64,000 bases of DNA from JACMLC01 sp963720235 (GTDB taxonomy: Bacteria; Acidobacteriota; Blastocatellia; Pyrinomonadales; Pyrinomonadaceae), in NCBI GenBank assembly GCA_963720235.1, contig OY970389.1, positions 5,146,001 through 5,210,000 of the forward strand, written 5' to 3'. Numbering within the stretch: position 1 is the first letter of the stretch; every line of letters begins with the position of its first letter. Under the pieces are notes generated by a model. That model was not told where the DNA came from and did not search any database. It saw only the letters and a program-made list of their open reading frames with translations. The position numbers and the translations under genes were made by a program. Positions 17,670 through 25,303 of this stretch are shown piece after piece.

Positions 17670-18530
17670 ATGCAATTCATAAAATTCCACGGCTTCGGCA
17701 ACGATTACATTGTCTTTGAAATTGCACAGCTTGCCGGAGTCGAATCTTTGAACGAGCTGGCGCGGCGCGTGTGCGACAGGCATTACGGCGCGGGCGCAGA
17801 CGGCATCGCCATCGTTAGTCCCGCTCAAGATGAAAGAGCGGATTTCGCCGTTCGCATCTTTAACCCGGACGGGAGCGAGGCCGGACTTTCCGGCAACGGC
17901 ACGCGCTCCGCAGCAGCTTACCTGCATTATCGTGGGCTGTGGTCGCGCGAAGAGCTCAGGCTTGCGACGCGCACAGGCATCAAGCTCTATCGCCTGCGCG
18001 AGCGTGTGAGCGAAGGGCATTACTGGTTCGAGGCAGAATTGGGCCAGCCGCAATTTGAGAGCGCGGCTATTCCCATCTTGACCGGGCAGCCGCTTGAGCG
18101 TGTCATCAATCATCCTTTAAAGGTCGAAGGCGCGCGGCTCAATGTCACCGCGCTCTTGATGGGCAATCCGCACTGCTGCATCTTCGTTGAAAATTTTGAT
18201 GATCTGGACTGGCGCGGCATCGGGCGCGCTCTCCAATCGCATGAGCAATTTCCAGAGAGAGTCAACGTCGTCTTCGTGCGCGTCGTTGACCGCAGCAATA
18301 TAGAAATACGCATCTGGGAACGCGGCGTCGGCGAGACTTTTTCATCAGGCACCGGCGCATGCGCGGCCTCAGTCGCCAGCATGATTAACGAAAAAACAGA
18401 GCGGCGTATCAAAGTCCAGATGCCCGGCGGTCAGATAGAAGTCTGGTGGCGCGAAGACAACGAAGTATTGATGACGGGCCGCGCAGATATTGTGTATCGC
18501 GGCGAATTTTTAGACGGTTCAGAATCTTAG
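17670..18530 (+). CDS. dapF: Diaminopimelate epimerase homologue with both catalytic Cys replaced by Ser
   Basis: A 286-residue protein of normal DapF length and fold: FHGFGNDYIV at the start, AGADGIAIV, then NPDGSEAGLSGNGTR and, in the second half, WERGVGETFSSGTGACAASV. In known DapF the two-base mechanism uses Cys in CGNG and Cys in CG(S/T)G; here both are Ser (Ser74, Ser226), read from codons TCC and TCA. Substrate-side residues (N, DGS, ER, GTG) are kept. It may be a Ser/Ser subfamily with altered activity, or a non-epimerase. No other lysine-pathway gene is nearby. Symbol given by homology only. Confidence 0.85.
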   Translation: MQFIKFHGFGNDYIVFEIAQLAGVESLNELARRVCDRHYGAGADGIAIVSPAQDERADFAVRIFNPDGSEAGLSGNGTRSAAAYLHYRGLWSREELRLATRTGIKLYRLRERVSEGHYWFEAELGQPQFESAAIPILTGQPLERVINHPLKVEGARLNVTALLMGNPHCCIFVENFDDLDWRGIGRALQSHEQFPERVNVVFVRVVDRSNIEIRIWERGVGETFSSGTGACAASVASMINEKTERRIKVQMPGGQIEVWWREDNEVLMTGRADIVYRGEFLDGSES

Positions 18531-18534
18531 ATTA

Positions 18535-19851
18535 ATGCGTAAACATAATTTTCTAAAACAGTGGAACATAGAGATTAAAGAGAATTTGAAATTTGAGATT
18601 TCACATTTGAAATCTTCCTTTTCTTCTGTGTTCCTCTTTGTTCTCTGTGGCTTCATAATTTTGTCTCTGAGCGGATGCAGTAGTGACAATGCTCCGCGTG
18701 TTCAGGCAGAGGAACGCCCGCCTGTTAAAATTGTCGCGCCGCCGTCTGTGAAGACATGGCTCGGCAATACTTCGCGCAATTTTTACGGCACAGGCCCCTG
18801 GCCCACAGAGCCTTTGGAAGTTGTCTGGGAATTCAAGACCAAGACGACTGCGGGCCGCCTGCATAAAGACCAGTGGGGCGGAACCTCCTGGCCGGGCCAG
18901 CCGTCCGTTGCGGGCGAGCGAGTCTATTTTCCTTCGGCTGACGGCAATGTCTATTGCCTCGACACGCGAGACGGCAGCCTCGTCTGGAGTTTTAAAGGCG
19001 AAGACAGTTTTAAATCCACTCCGTCGCTTATCGGCGACAGAGTTTTTGCGAGCGGTCTGGACCACAATCTCTATTGTTTGAATGCGAAGGACGGCACGCT
19101 CATCTGGAAATACAAGGCAGGGTTTGAGATTGACGGCTCTGTCGTGATGGTTGACGGGCGGCTCTATTTCGGTTGCGAGGATGGCTATTTCTATTGTCTG
19201 AATTTCGAGGACGGCGCGTTTATCTACAAAACTCAGGTCGGCTCTGTCGAAGGCAGTTGCACAATCGTTGACGGGCGCGCTTACTTCGGCACGGAGCAGG
19301 GAAATCTTTACTGCCTGAATCTGGCGGACGGCGCAATCATCTGGAAATCAGTCATCGGCGGCGATTCGGATTCGACTCCGGCTGTTGTCAATGGCTTTGT
19401 CTATACTGCGGCTGAGGACGGATACGTTCGTTGTTATAAACAAGCGGACGGCGAGCTTGTCTGGAAATTCAAATCCTTGGGCGGAGGCCGCGAGAGCAAA
19501 GGGCGCGGCGGCTTCTGGGCCAGCCCGATTATTTTTAAGGAGCGCGTCTATATCGGCTCAGACGATGGAAATATGTATTGCTTGTCTGCCAGCACGGGCG
19601 AGAAAATCTGGAACTACAAAGCGCGCACAGCCATCTGGAGTTCATCCCCCATCGTGGATGGCCGCGTCGTCTTCGGAGACAAAGCCGGCTGGATGTACAT
19701 GCTCTCTGCCGAAACGGGCGACCGACTCTGGGAACTCAAAATCGGCGACAACATCAACTCCACACCCGCCATCCTCAATGGCCGCATCTACATCGGCGCA
19801 TTCAACGGGAAACTTTTTTGTCTGGGAAGGAAAGACAAACAACATGGATGA
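18535..19851 (+). CDS. PQQ-like beta-propeller lipoprotein
   Basis: A 438-residue lipoprotein; the lipobox is LSGC with Cys48. Blades repeat every 40-50 residues with the pattern VYCLDTRDGSLVWSF, LYCLNAKDGTLIWKY, FYCLNFEDGAFIYKT, LYCLNLADGAIIWKS, VRCYKQADGELVWKF, MYCLSASTGEKIWNY, MYMLSAETGDRLWEL and LFCLG. This is BamB-like (PQQ_2 repeats), so an envelope scaffold role is likely. The first 30 codons look like translated intergenic repeat; GTG 18628 could be the true start. It follows dapF by 4 bases and overlaps the next gene by 8. Confidence 0.88.
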   Translation: MRKHNFLKQWNIEIKENLKFEISHLKSSFSSVFLFVLCGFIILSLSGCSSDNAPRVQAEERPPVKIVAPPSVKTWLGNTSRNFYGTGPWPTEPLEVVWEFKTKTTAGRLHKDQWGGTSWPGQPSVAGERVYFPSADGNVYCLDTRDGSLVWSFKGEDSFKSTPSLIGDRVFASGLDHNLYCLNAKDGTLIWKYKAGFEIDGSVVMVDGRLYFGCEDGYFYCLNFEDGAFIYKTQVGSVEGSCTIVDGRAYFGTEQGNLYCLNLADGAIIWKSVIGGDSDSTPAVVNGFVYTAAEDGYVRCYKQADGELVWKFKSLGGGRESKGRGGFWASPIIFKERVYIGSDDGNMYCLSASTGEKIWNYKARTAIWSSSPIVDGRVVFGDKAGWMYMLSAETGDRLWELKIGDNINSTPAILNGRIYIGAFNGKLFCLGRKDKQHG

Positions 19852-20374
19852 TAATCAAGTTTATCTCCCTCGCTTGAATATCTCTTTAGATGATTTCCGT
19901 CAATCTCTCAAATTCGCCAGATATATTCTTGAAAAGAAACTCCACGATAAAAAAAGTGAGCAGTCAAAGTTAGTACGTCTAGCATTTGAGACTGCGATGG
20001 TTATTTCCTATTGGCGTCCATTCACCCGACAGAATGACTTTCCGGGACATGCTAAATTGCCATTGAACAAAGCTGTTAGTGAGGTGTTGACTGAAAATCA
20101 AGCTAAGCTACATAAAGCAGTTGGAGATATACGCTGTACTGATGTTGCACATTCAGATGCAAGGGTACACTTAGATGAGAGATTCGATTATGGCAAGCCG
20201 CATCTTGCCGCGCCGTATAAAAGTTCTAAACGCTTGAACAAGGCAGAAACAGAAATGTTGGGGATAATGATTAGGAAGTGGATTGACTATTTAGAGAAAG
20301 AAAGAGCATCTCATGTGAAAAAGAGGAAGGCGAAATTACAAGACTCAATTCCGAAAGTGTACAATTTCTCGTAA
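19844..20374 (+). CDS. AT-rich hypothetical protein, possible HEPN-like fold
   Basis: ATG 19844 overlaps the propeller stop (ATGGATGA). The 176-residue, strongly basic and helical protein has much lower GC than both neighbours, which suggests recent arrival. The middle reads LHKAVGDIRCTDVAHSDARV. An R-x5-H followed by SD is typical of small HEPN-type or HEPN-like proteins (R-x4-6-H ribonuclease site), though I cannot confirm the fold. The C-terminal helix (IMIRKWIDYLEKERASHVKKRKAKL) is charged. It is followed by a DUF433 antitoxin gene, which makes a toxin-like role conceivable. Inference only. Confidence 0.6.
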   Translation: MDDNQVYLPRLNISLDDFRQSLKFARYILEKKLHDKKSEQSKLVRLAFETAMVISYWRPFTRQNDFPGHAKLPLNKAVSEVLTENQAKLHKAVGDIRCTDVAHSDARVHLDERFDYGKPHLAAPYKSSKRLNKAETEMLGIMIRKWIDYLEKERASHVKKRKAKLQDSIPKVYNFS

Positions 20375-20401
20375 AACTTCGGCGCATATATAATCTGTTT
20401 T

Positions 20402-20635
20402 ATGAAACAGCTAACACGAATCACCTTGAATCCACAGGTCATGGGCGGCAAGCCTTGTATTCGCGGCCTGCGCGTGACGGTCGGCACGGTTGTTGGCTTG
20501 CTTGCCTCCGGGCATACGTCAGATGAGATATTGAAACTCTATCCATATTTAGAGGAAGAAGATTTGCGCGAGGCTCTGGCGTATGCAGCGTGGCGTGCTG
20601 AAGAAATTGAACTGCCGTGTAAACTGTTTTTATGA
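20402..20635 (+). CDS. DUF433 domain protein (VapB-type antitoxin family)
   Basis: A 77-residue protein with the DUF433 signature: ITLNPQVMGGKPCIRGLRVTV, then VVGLLASGHTSDEILKLYPYLEEEDLREALAYAAWRAEE, a small winged-helix DNA-binding domain. DUF433 genes are usually followed by a DUF5615 PIN-fold toxin. None is present here: the next gene, overlapping by ATGA, is a glutamine amidotransferase. So it is either an orphan or paired with another protein, for example the preceding AT-rich gene. Confidence 0.9.
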   Translation: MKQLTRITLNPQVMGGKPCIRGLRVTVGTVVGLLASGHTSDEILKLYPYLEEEDLREALAYAAWRAEEIELPCKLFL

Positions 20636-21252
20636 TTTACCTGATTGACAACACGATTGACGGGCAGGGAGCAAGCCCGCGTGAGATTCTGGATGCGCTT
20701 AGACGCATAAGACCTGAGACAGAAGTTCTGGTAGAACCGTTTCATCAGGTTTCGCTTCGCCGTGTCGAAGAACTCGCGCCGACGCGTATTATCCTGAGCG
20801 GGCAGAGTCATCCATGGAATAGTTACACGCCGGAATCTCTGGCGGGCGTGTTCGATGTCATACACAATGCGAGGCAACCTGTTTTGGGCGTGTGCGGTGG
20901 GCATCAGCAGATTGCTCTGGCATATGGCGCGCCCGTCGCGGTGATGAAACGATTGGGGCCGGGCGAGGGCTATGAGAACTGTTTGCGCGAGCGTGGCTTT
21001 TTTGAAATCGAGACTGACGGCGAGAGCATCTTTGCGGGCTTGCCGCGCCGCTTGACGGTCTGGCATTCTCACTTTGATGAAGTGAAAGAGTTGCCGGAAG
21101 ATTTCAGATGCACGGCTGCAAACGAGACCTGCGCGATTCAGGCTATGCAGCACAAGACGCGGCCAGTCTTCAGCGTGCAGTTTCACCCGGAGTTATTTGA
21201 CGAAGAACATCCGCATGGTCGCCGCATCGTGGAGAATTTTTTAGAAATATAA
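20632..21252 (+). CDS. Class I glutamine amidotransferase (GMP synthase/TrpG-like)
   Basis: 206 residues of the GATase1 fold: IRPETEVLVEPF, RIILSGQSHPWN (oxyanion-strand region, usually SGGP), nucleophile elbow VLGVCGGHQQIA with Cys near 87, and FSVQFHPELFDEEHPHG carrying the His-x-Glu dyad. It releases ammonia from glutamine for a partner synthase that is not adjacent. It could also act as a gamma-glutamyl hydrolase-like enzyme. The 4-base overlap with the DUF433 gene implies co-translation, which is an unusual pairing. Confidence 0.85.
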   Translation: MIYLIDNTIDGQGASPREILDALRRIRPETEVLVEPFHQVSLRRVEELAPTRIILSGQSHPWNSYTPESLAGVFDVIHNARQPVLGVCGGHQQIALAYGAPVAVMKRLGPGEGYENCLRERGFFEIETDGESIFAGLPRRLTVWHSHFDEVKELPEDFRCTAANETCAIQAMQHKTRPVFSVQFHPELFDEEHPHGRRIVENFLEI

Positions 21253-21282
21253 TCGAGAGAATTTTTTCAGGAGATTTTTTAA

Positions 21283-21453
21283 ATGGCTACGTTTACTCCG
21301 CCGCCCTATTTCCCGCAAAGCTCACTCGCGCCGCCGGATAAGAGCAGGTATCAGAAATTTAAGGTCGCAATGATTGGCATCGCGCTCTTGCTCTTGCTGA
21401 TTGTCGGAGGCGCGATTGTCGGATTGGTTTATTTATTGAAGTGGATGTTTTAA
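21283..21453 (+). CDS. Small membrane protein, 56 aa
   Basis: An open frame from ATG 21283 to TAA 21451, with AGGAG nine bases before the start. It begins MATFTPPPYFPQ (proline-rich cytoplasmic head), continues with a basic patch (KSRYQKFK), then one transmembrane helix (IGIALLLLLIVGGAIVGLVYLL) and a KWMF tail. Codon use matches neighbours. It lies 30 bases after the GATase gene and overlaps the convergent methyltransferase stop by 4 bases. Function unknown. Confidence 0.75.
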   Translation: MATFTPPPYFPQSSLAPPDKSRYQKFKVAMIGIALLLLLIVGGAIVGLVYLLKWMF

Positions 21454-22133
21454 TTGTCCGGCTTTTTCCAGACAATCGAATAACGCCAGAGCAGATGCTT
21501 TCTCAACTGTGCTGCGGGCAAGACTTCTTCACACAATTCGCGCAGCTCAGACATGGTCAGATAAGAGTCATGCCTTCCATGCTCTTCCCAGGCCTCTCTA
21601 ACTTCACGCGGCGCGCGCAGCCTTCCGGTCTTGAATAATCTCAAGCACCCGCTCACAGGCAGAGCCAGTGCGCCGGTCAACATATCTAATGCTCCATCCA
21701 TTTGAAAGAGGTCTAGGACGAGCAATGTGCCGCCCGGCTTGAGTGTCATCTTCATCTTCAAGAGCATGTCCTTCATCGGCAGATGATGAAGCGTGGCGAT
21801 GGATGCGACGCAATCAAATTGTTCCAACGGAAATTCCCAAGTGGTTGCATCCTGACATTGAAAGTCTATGTTCTTGTATTCATGCGAGCACGTCTCTGCG
21901 AGGCGAATCATGTTTGGCGAGAAGTCGAGCGCGAGCACATGCTCTGCTCTCTGGGCCAGCAGGCGCGAGAACGCGCCAGTCCCGCAGCCTATCTCAAGCG
22001 CAGACGCGCAACGCGGCGGAAGATGTTGCAAGAGAAAGTTTAGATAGTGACGATTATGGTCTGCCGCATCGTCGTTTGAGAGCAAAGCTATACGGTCAAA
22101 GTCTGCTCTGAACTGTTGCATCGTCTGGTCCAT
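21450..22133 (-). CDS. Class I SAM-dependent methyltransferase
   Basis: 227 residues with the Rossmann-like methyltransferase motifs: ALEIGCGTGAFSRLLAQRA (motif I, SAM loop), VLALDFSPNMIRLAE (acidic end of strand 2), CQDATTWEFP (motif II), FDCVASIATLHHLPMKDML (motif IV-like) and LKPGGTLLVLDLFQ. It resembles the UbiE/Methyltransf_11-type group. Substrate unknown. ATG 22133 is the first ATG in frame. It is followed upstream by a gene on the same strand, 15 bases away, so the two are probably one transcript. Confidence 0.88.
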   Translation of the reverse strand: MDQTMQQFRADFDRIALLSNDDAADHNRHYLNFLLQHLPPRCASALEIGCGTGAFSRLLAQRAEHVLALDFSPNMIRLAETCSHEYKNIDFQCQDATTWEFPLEQFDCVASIATLHHLPMKDMLLKMKMTLKPGGTLLVLDLFQMDGALDMLTGALALPVSGCLRLFKTGRLRAPREVREAWEEHGRHDSYLTMSELRELCEEVLPAAQLRKHLLWRYSIVWKKPDN

Positions 22134-22148
22134 AAAGCGCAAGCCTTT

Positions 22149-23045
22149 TTAAGCTGCGGGCGCGAGCCAGTGTGCTGCGTTGCGCACGTAGGTCTTGATG
22201 TCTTCGAGCGCGTGCGGCTCTTGCTTGTAGCCTTCACCGGGCTCTTCTTCAACAAAGCTCGGACAGCCTTTGTCTGTGTCCCAGTTGTAATCCACCAGAT
22301 GATGAAAGCTCGATTCGGCGATGGCGCGGCCCAAGCGGTTGCCGTGCGTGTCGTCTGCGCTCTCAAAGGCGACTATCAGATTGAAAGGGCGTCCGGTGGT
22401 TTGGCTCCGGCCTGTGGCGACGACGCGCGCGTGAGCTTCGCCATCGGGAACGCCGACCGCGCCTTCGTGCGGATGAGCCGGAAAAAGCTCTATCACGCCG
22501 GACGCGGCCAAAGTGTTTTTGAGTAGCTCGTGAACTGGTTCGGCAACAGAAATTTTCTGGTAGTCGCCGTTGTTGCCCGAATGATAATTGGGCCACGAAA
22601 TGTTGGTCGTCACATTGTCGTCAACGCAATGGCGCGACTCATCCGGCTCAGGATTTTTGGTGTGAAAAAAATGTGCGCGCCCTATGCCACCGAGCGTGCA
22701 GAGCGATGAGCCTAAATCCTGATGGTCGCGAGTGGAGAGGATGCCGCCGCCGCGCTGGCGAAAGCGCGTGATGCCTGCGCAGTCTTCCGGCGTCAGGCCG
22801 TTGCCCGTATCAACCGCAAAGAGCCACAACTCGTCAAAGTCCGTTTCATTGAGCCTGCTCAAGACAGCATCATTGCCATCGCTCGTGCGCTCTATGTCGC
22901 GCGAAGTGACTTGAAAGAGCGGCTGCCCGTCGTCATCCTTGAGCGATGAGAGATATTCATGAAGCATGGAAAAACGTCCGATGTGCCAATCGTCTTCGGT
23001 CATCGGAATAGTCGTTTGCAGGAGGATGCGAGTCGGTCTTTTCAT
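22149..23045 (-). CDS. Hypothetical protein, possibly GATase/ThuA-like
   Basis: ATG 23045 is chosen for the AGAGG box six bases upstream; the frame extends 20 codons further. The 298-residue protein has an alternating strand-helix start (RILLQTTIPMTEDDWHIGRFSMLHEYLSSL), FDELWLFAVDTGNGLTPEDCAGITRFRQRGGGILSTRDHQDLG, and repeated His/Asp-rich stretches (HFFHTKNPEPDESRHC, FPAHPHEGAVGVP). The order resembles ThuA-like or other GATase-fold proteins, in which a flavodoxin-like core has lost the Cys. I cannot name a function. Cytoplasmic, no signal peptide. Confidence 0.65.
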   Translation of the reverse strand: MKRPTRILLQTTIPMTEDDWHIGRFSMLHEYLSSLKDDDGQPLFQVTSRDIERTSDGNDAVLSRLNETDFDELWLFAVDTGNGLTPEDCAGITRFRQRGGGILSTRDHQDLGSSLCTLGGIGRAHFFHTKNPEPDESRHCVDDNVTTNISWPNYHSGNNGDYQKISVAEPVHELLKNTLAASGVIELFPAHPHEGAVGVPDGEAHARVVATGRSQTTGRPFNLIVAFESADDTHGNRLGRAIAESSFHHLVDYNWDTDKGCPSFVEEEPGEGYKQEPHALEDIKTYVRNAAHWLAPAA

Positions 23046-23180
23046 CTGTCGCCTCTTGATGCGAGCCATCGTGTTTTGAATTGCTGTAGATGAATTTACT
23101 CTCATGGTTGTGCGAGGTCAAAAGCACGGGCTTCGCGTGGCTGGACATGAAAGCGACCGTGTGTTAGCTTCTTTCACATG

Positions 23181-23216
23181 ACAAGCGGGCAGCGATGTTC
23201 GCTTGTCTTTTCTTTT
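23181..23216 (+). terminator. Hairpin with T-rich tail in the leader of the 3D-domain gene
   Basis: acaagcg and cgcttgt pair over 7 bp around a 12-base loop, followed by CTTTTCTTTTG. It lies about 195 bases before the 3D-domain ATG, so it could be an attenuator or a terminator for upstream + strand reads. Confidence 0.4.
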
Positions 23217-23229
23217 GCGTTTCTTTCAA

Positions 23230-23360
23230 CGCACCGCATCAAGGATGCAAGCCCCCAACTCCGGCTGACGCAAGCTACTACTCCTAGAGCCGGAGGTCGA
23301 GTCATAGGAAAGAACGGACTCGCGCGCCGTGGCGTTGAAAGCCTGGAAATCTTACGGACA
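23230..23360 (+). promoter_or_regulatory. Structured 5' leader of the 3D-domain gene, possible riboswitch
   Basis: Three consecutive stems are visible: gcatc/gatgc at 23236-23248, ctccggct/agccggag at 23259-23295 with a loop containing gacgcaagctac, and cgagtc/gactcg at 23298-23322. A ribosome-site-like GGAG follows near 23362. Leaders of cell-wall 3D or RPF-type genes often carry c-di-AMP (ydaO/yuaA) riboswitches, but this one does not match that consensus well enough to claim it. Confidence 0.35.
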
Positions 23361-23375
23361 GGAGACCCGATTTAG

Positions 23376-23933
23376 ATGAAATCCCTTTTTGGCGGGAGCG
23401 CAGCTCTGGTTGCGTCGCTTCTCGCCACGACTGCTATTTTTTACGCACAACCAACTCTCGCGGAAACTATCTCTCTTCAACAGGAATCAACCCAACAAGA
23501 GAAGAAACAGGAGACTAAAACACAGGACACGACTGCTCAGACGGAGCAGGCCGCAGAGAGCGGGAAGACAAACACGACTGACACAAAAACGACTGCTGCC
23601 GATGCTACATCTGAAACCATAGCTGCTCCGGCAGAACCTTACACGGCGACGGCTTATGCCTTTCGCGGCAGAACCGCAAGCGGTCGCTCCGTCGGCAAAG
23701 GCATCATCGCCGCAGACACCAGAGTCTTGCCAATGGGGACGCGCGTGCGATTGGAAGCAGGCAACTGGAGCGGCGTCTATACGGTCGCAGACACGGGCGG
23801 CGCGATACGCGGACGCAAGATAGATGTCTGGGTTCCGACCACCAACGAAGCCTGCCGCTTCGGTCGCCGCAAAGTTAAATTAACCGTCCTGAGCTATGGC
23901 GGAAGAAGAAACAGACCGCAGACCGCAAAGTAA
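23376..23933 (+). CDS. 3D (Asp-Asp-Asp) domain cell-wall protein
   Basis: 185 residues. An N-terminal export signal (LVASLLATTAIFYAQPTLA/E) leads to a Gln/Thr/Lys-rich linker, residues 32-85. The C-terminal 95 residues match the 3D domain of MltA/YuiC/RPF-type peptidoglycan lytic enzymes: YTATAYAFRGRTASGRSVGKGIIAADTRVLPMGTRV, VYTVADTGGAIRGRKIDVWVP and CRFGRRKVKLTVL. The three catalytic Asp (AADTR, VADTG, KIDVW) are intact. It probably cuts glycan strands in the periplasm. Confidence 0.9.
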   Translation: MKSLFGGSAALVASLLATTAIFYAQPTLAETISLQQESTQQEKKQETKTQDTTAQTEQAAESGKTNTTDTKTTAADATSETIAAPAEPYTATAYAFRGRTASGRSVGKGIIAADTRVLPMGTRVRLEAGNWSGVYTVADTGGAIRGRKIDVWVPTTNEACRFGRRKVKLTVLSYGGRRNRPQTAK

Positions 23934-23957
23934 AAGTTAGAAGCTCAAGACACTCTT

Positions 23958-24009
23958 AAATCGTGAATCGTAAACTGAGACAACTTTGTCCAATTACGAT
24001 TCACGATTT
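23958..24009. terminator. 16-bp perfect hairpin after the 3D-domain gene
   Basis: aaatcgtgaatcgtaa and ttacgattcacgattt pair exactly with a 20-base loop and are followed by TTCTTTTAAAA on the + strand, so it can serve as a Rho-independent terminator for the 3D gene. Confidence 0.6.
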
Positions 24010-24020
24010 TCTTTTAAAAA

Positions 24021-24141
24021 GAAATTTCCCGCAAAGGCGCAAAGGCGCAAAGAGAAGATGCAAAGAAAGCTTTCAAAATAAGTAGAGCTTCAACTCTTTG
24101 CGTGCCTTCTTTGCGCCTTTGCGCCTTTGCGCGAGATTCTT
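24021..24141. repeat. Inverted repeat, cgcaaag family (copy 3)
   Basis: gaaatttcccgcaaaggcgc at the left and gcgcctttgcgcctttgcgcg at the right, with degenerate inner arms (gatgcaaagaaagc, tgcgtgccttcttt). It lies between the 3D-domain and asparaginase genes. Confidence 0.85.
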
Positions 24142-24211
24142 TCGTTACGGATTACTGCGCTCTCAACTTTACGACTTTCCACTGGCCTTGTAAGATGCGT
24201 TTTACTTATCA

Positions 24212-25303
24212 ATGAGCGAAGAAGAACCCAACCAAGATATTCCGCAACCGGAGCCTCTGGTCGAAGTCCGGCGCGGCTCGATTACGGAATCGCGTCATCG
24301 CGGTCACATCGTCGCACTTGACGGAGACGGGCAGATTGTCGCGCGGCTCGGTGTGCCTGAGACGCTGACCTTTCTGCGCTCTTCCGCCAAACCTTTTCAG
24401 TGTATCCCGCTTATCGCATCCGGCGCGGCAGAACGCTTTGGCTTTAACGATAAAGAGATTGCCTTAGCCTGCGCTTCGCACAACGGCGAGCCGATTCACA
24501 CGGAGACGGCTGCGGGCATGCTTCGTAAGATTGGTCTCGACGAGACGGCTTTGAAGTGCGGCGCGCACGAGCCTTTCAGCGGCGAGGTCGTGCGCCTCAT
24601 GCGCGCGCGACACGAGCAACCGAATGTCTTGCAGAACAACTGCTCAGGCAAGCACGCAGGAATGCTCGCACTCGCTCTGCATCTGGGCGCGCCGACTGAA
24701 ACTTATGACCAGCCGGACAATCCTGTGCAACTGTTGATTGGCCGCACAATCTCGCAATTCTCGGATGTGCCGCTCGAAGACATTGCGGTCGGGATAGACG
24801 GCTGCGGCGCGCCTGTCTTCGGCGTCACAGTGCAGGCGATGGCGCGCATGTACGCGCGGCTCGTTCTTCCGCCCGAAACTTTGGACCAGGAAACACGCGA
24901 AGCCTGCCGCCGCATAGTCTCTTCGATGAACACCTATCCAGAAATCATCGGCGGCGGTCTGACCGAAAGACTCGATACGGAAATCATGCGCGCGGCGCGT
25001 GGCCGTCTGGTCTCAAAGGTCGGAGCCGAGGGCGTCTATACTGCCGGAGTGCTGCCGTGCAAAGAATGGCCGCGCGGGCTCGGCCTCGCTTTTAAAATTG
25101 AAGACGGCGAAGACCGCCGCGCACGCCCGACAGTCGTTATAGAATCCCTGCGCCAACTCGGCGTGCTCACAGGCGAAGCCTATGAAGCCGTCAAGCCTTA
25201 TGCCAGCTTCCCTTTGCGCAATCATCGCGGCGACACCGTCGGAGAAGTCCGCGCCGAATTTGAATTATATGTCTCAAAATCTTCAAGCCCCGCCGCCGAT
25301 TAA
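24212..25303 (+). CDS. L-asparaginase, Rhizobium-type (asparaginase II family)
   Basis: 363 residues matching the PF06089-type asparaginase, not related to AnsA/AnsB: VRRGSITESRHRGHIVALDGDGQ, FLRSSAKPFQCIPLIASGAA (the SxxK pair), ACASHNGEPIHTE, CGAHEPF, NNCSGKHAGMLALALHLG, DGCGAPVFGV and KVGAEGVYTAGV. Catalysis uses the Ser-Lys pair of the SSAKP motif. It hydrolyses L-asparagine to aspartate and ammonia in the cytoplasm. The 3' end overlaps the next gene by 35 bases, so they are co-translated. Confidence 0.9.
   Translation: MSEEEPNQDIPQPEPLVEVRRGSITESRHRGHIVALDGDGQIVARLGVPETLTFLRSSAKPFQCIPLIASGAAERFGFNDKEIALACASHNGEPIHTETAAGMLRKIGLDETALKCGAHEPFSGEVVRLMRARHEQPNVLQNNCSGKHAGMLALALHLGAPTETYDQPDNPVQLLIGRTISQFSDVPLEDIAVGIDGCGAPVFGVTVQAMARMYARLVLPPETLDQETREACRRIVSSMNTYPEIIGGGLTERLDTEIMRAARGRLVSKVGAEGVYTAGVLPCKEWPRGLGLAFKIEDGEDRRARPTVVIESLRQLGVLTGEAYEAVKPYASFPLRNHRGDTVGEVRAEFELYVSKSSSPAAD

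Noticed and set aside
20402..20635. A complete VapBC-type toxin-antitoxin pair
   Set aside because: The antitoxin-like DUF433 gene has no PIN-domain gene on either side.
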